From assembly GCA_947177885.1 (NCBI GenBank), contig CAMWWF010000181.1:1-6301 (forward strand): a stretch of DNA of 6,301 nt. Direction: 5' to 3'. Below are positions 5,745 through 6,301 of the stretch, in pieces. The notes under the pieces were generated by a model. The model ran no database searches and had not been told where the DNA came from. It worked only from the letters and a program-made list of their open reading frames with translations. Source of the DNA: an uncultured Lachnospiraceae bacterium (GTDB lineage: Bacteria; Bacillota_A; Clostridia; Lachnospirales; Lachnospiraceae). Position 1 is the stretch's first letter. Every line of letters starts with the position of its first letter. A program made the position numbers and the translations under genes.

Positions 5745-6301
5745 TCAGGAAGCGGATCGCTCCAGGCAGTTCCGGGCTTCTTCCGGAGCCAGAGAGAATC
5801 TTTTTTCCAATTTTCCCAGAATTTTCTCTGTGGAGAAGCCTTCTTCCATATAGTCTGCGATCAAAGCATTAATGACTTCCTGCCGAATTTCCTGCCGGAC
5901 TTTCTGCTGGATTTCCTGTATGCGTTTTTCTACAGCCTTTGGAAGGTATTCCTCTACAGCCTTTGGAAGGTATTCCTCTACAGCCTTTGGAAGGCGTTCC
6001 TCCACAGCCTTTGGAAGGCGTTCTTCTATACCCGCCGCGATGCCTGCTTCCAATTCGTCTTTAAATAATTCCCTCAGTGCTTCACACATTTTGCTTTTTT
6101 CCTCTCTGAATATTTTACGGTTCGCCCGGATGATCATATCCATAGCGGACTTGTATAAAACATTATTCTGATGTCTGCGATACTCTTTAAGCAGTCTGTC
6201 CACTGTCTCACCCTGCTTCAGATTGTCGGTAAGCCCCTTTAACCATAGATTGTTTTTCGATGAAAGCCGGGATGTACAGATGATCTGCATCGGATAGATC
6301 T
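5745..6301 (-). CDS. Rpn family / PD-(D/E)XK nuclease family transposase-like protein, C-terminal part (5' end outside window)
   Basis: The minus-strand frame is open to the right edge, so 184 C-terminal residues are visible; the ATG at 6290 is probably internal (preceding residues IYP). Rpn-type proteins pair an N-terminal PD-(D/E)XK nuclease fold with a variable, often repetitive helical C-terminus; E. coli RpnA promotes RecA-independent recombination. Numbering from that internal Met, seen here: a strand IICTSRL (3-9); NLWLKGLTDNL (14-24), EYRRHQNN (36-43) and MDMIIRAN (50-57), typical of the Lachnospiraceae branch as I recall it; MCEALRELFKDELEAG (68-83); four copies of EE(R/Y)LPKAV (89-120); a charged helical stretch; and the end IADYMEEGFSTEKILGKLEK. 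The catalytic nuclease part would lie outside the window, so activity cannot be judged. The family call rests on recalled sequence patterns. It is convergent with the ATPase and shares no operon with it. Confidence 0.7.
   Translation of the reverse strand, partial: IYPMQIICTSRLSSKNNLWLKGLTDNLKQGETVDRLLKEYRRHQNNVLYKSAMDMIIRANRKIFREEKSKMCEALRELFKDELEAGIAAGIEERLPKAVEERLPKAVEEYLPKAVEEYLPKAVEKRIQEIQQKVRQEIRQEVINALIADYMEEGFSTEKILGKLEKRFSLAPEEARNCLERSAS
5931..6026 (-). repeat. Four tandem 24-bp repeats inside the Rpn-type gene
   Basis: Four 24-base units lie head to tail: 5931-5954, 5955-5978, 5979-6002 and 6003-6026. The first two are identical; the third and fourth differ from them and from each other by a few bases. 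The length is a multiple of three, so on the minus strand each encodes eight residues, EERLPKAV twice then EEYLPKAV twice. The Arg/Arg then Tyr/Tyr order suggests stepwise duplication. Each unit contains the palindromic core CCTT-TGG-AAGG. Copy number probably varies between strains by slippage without breaking the frame. Confidence 0.9.

Noticed and set aside
5931..6026. CRISPR array
   Set aside because: The units are contiguous with no unique spacers and preserve a coding frame.
5667..6068. Plus-strand frame with FYSLWKVF-like repeats
   Set aside because: The repeats are the antisense reading of the 24-bp units in the minus-strand Rpn-type gene, which matches a known family; no ribosome binding site precedes this frame.
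5872..6171. Second plus-strand frame with TAFGR(R/Y)SS repeats
   Set aside because: It is another shadow of the same 24-bp repeats.

Overview
The window looks like ordinary chromosomal DNA from a Gram-positive anaerobe of the Clostridia, most likely Lachnospiraceae. This is an inference from three things: mid-range GC with AT-rich intergenic DNA, strong GGAGG-type ribosome binding sites, and a C-terminal Rpn/PD-(D/E)XK-type protein of the kind common in that family. No rRNA, tRNA, CRISPR array, prophage gene or complete insertion sequence is visible.

Layout from left to right. (1) Bases 1-591, plus strand: the C-terminal part of an Eis-like GNAT N-acetyltransferase, cut by the left edge. (2) Bases 592-905, non-coding: a 16-bp-period repeat with inverted symmetry, a terminator-like hairpin, a tandem CGTGAAAA(A)CAT repeat, a good vegetative promoter and a short leader hairpin. 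(3) Bases 906-2546, plus: a complete transmembrane methyl-accepting chemotaxis protein with a single Cache-like sensor, HAMP, a second HAMP-like segment and the signalling hairpin. (4) Bases 2547-2856, non-coding: a long imperfect stem-loop and several smaller hairpins. (5) Bases 2857-5553, plus: a complete P2-type Ca2+-transporting ATPase starting at GTG. (6) Bases 5554-5744: a convergent intergenic region with an 11-bp perfect inverted repeat. (7) Bases 5745-6301, minus: the C-terminal part of an Rpn-type (PD-(D/E)XK nuclease family transposase) protein, cut by the right edge and carrying four tandem 24-bp repeats.

The four genes do not form an obvious pathway. The three plus-strand genes are separated by gaps of about 310 bp that carry their own structures, so they are probably separate transcription units. 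The receptor would report an external ligand to a CheA/CheW array encoded elsewhere, and the ATPase would export Ca2+ from the cytoplasm. I did not find a convincing new multi-gene system. The points most worth a second look are the intergenic structures at 631-694 and 2560-2616, the tandem repeat just upstream of the receptor promoter, the glutamine at the site-I position of the ATPase, and the in-frame 24-bp repeat in the Rpn-type gene.
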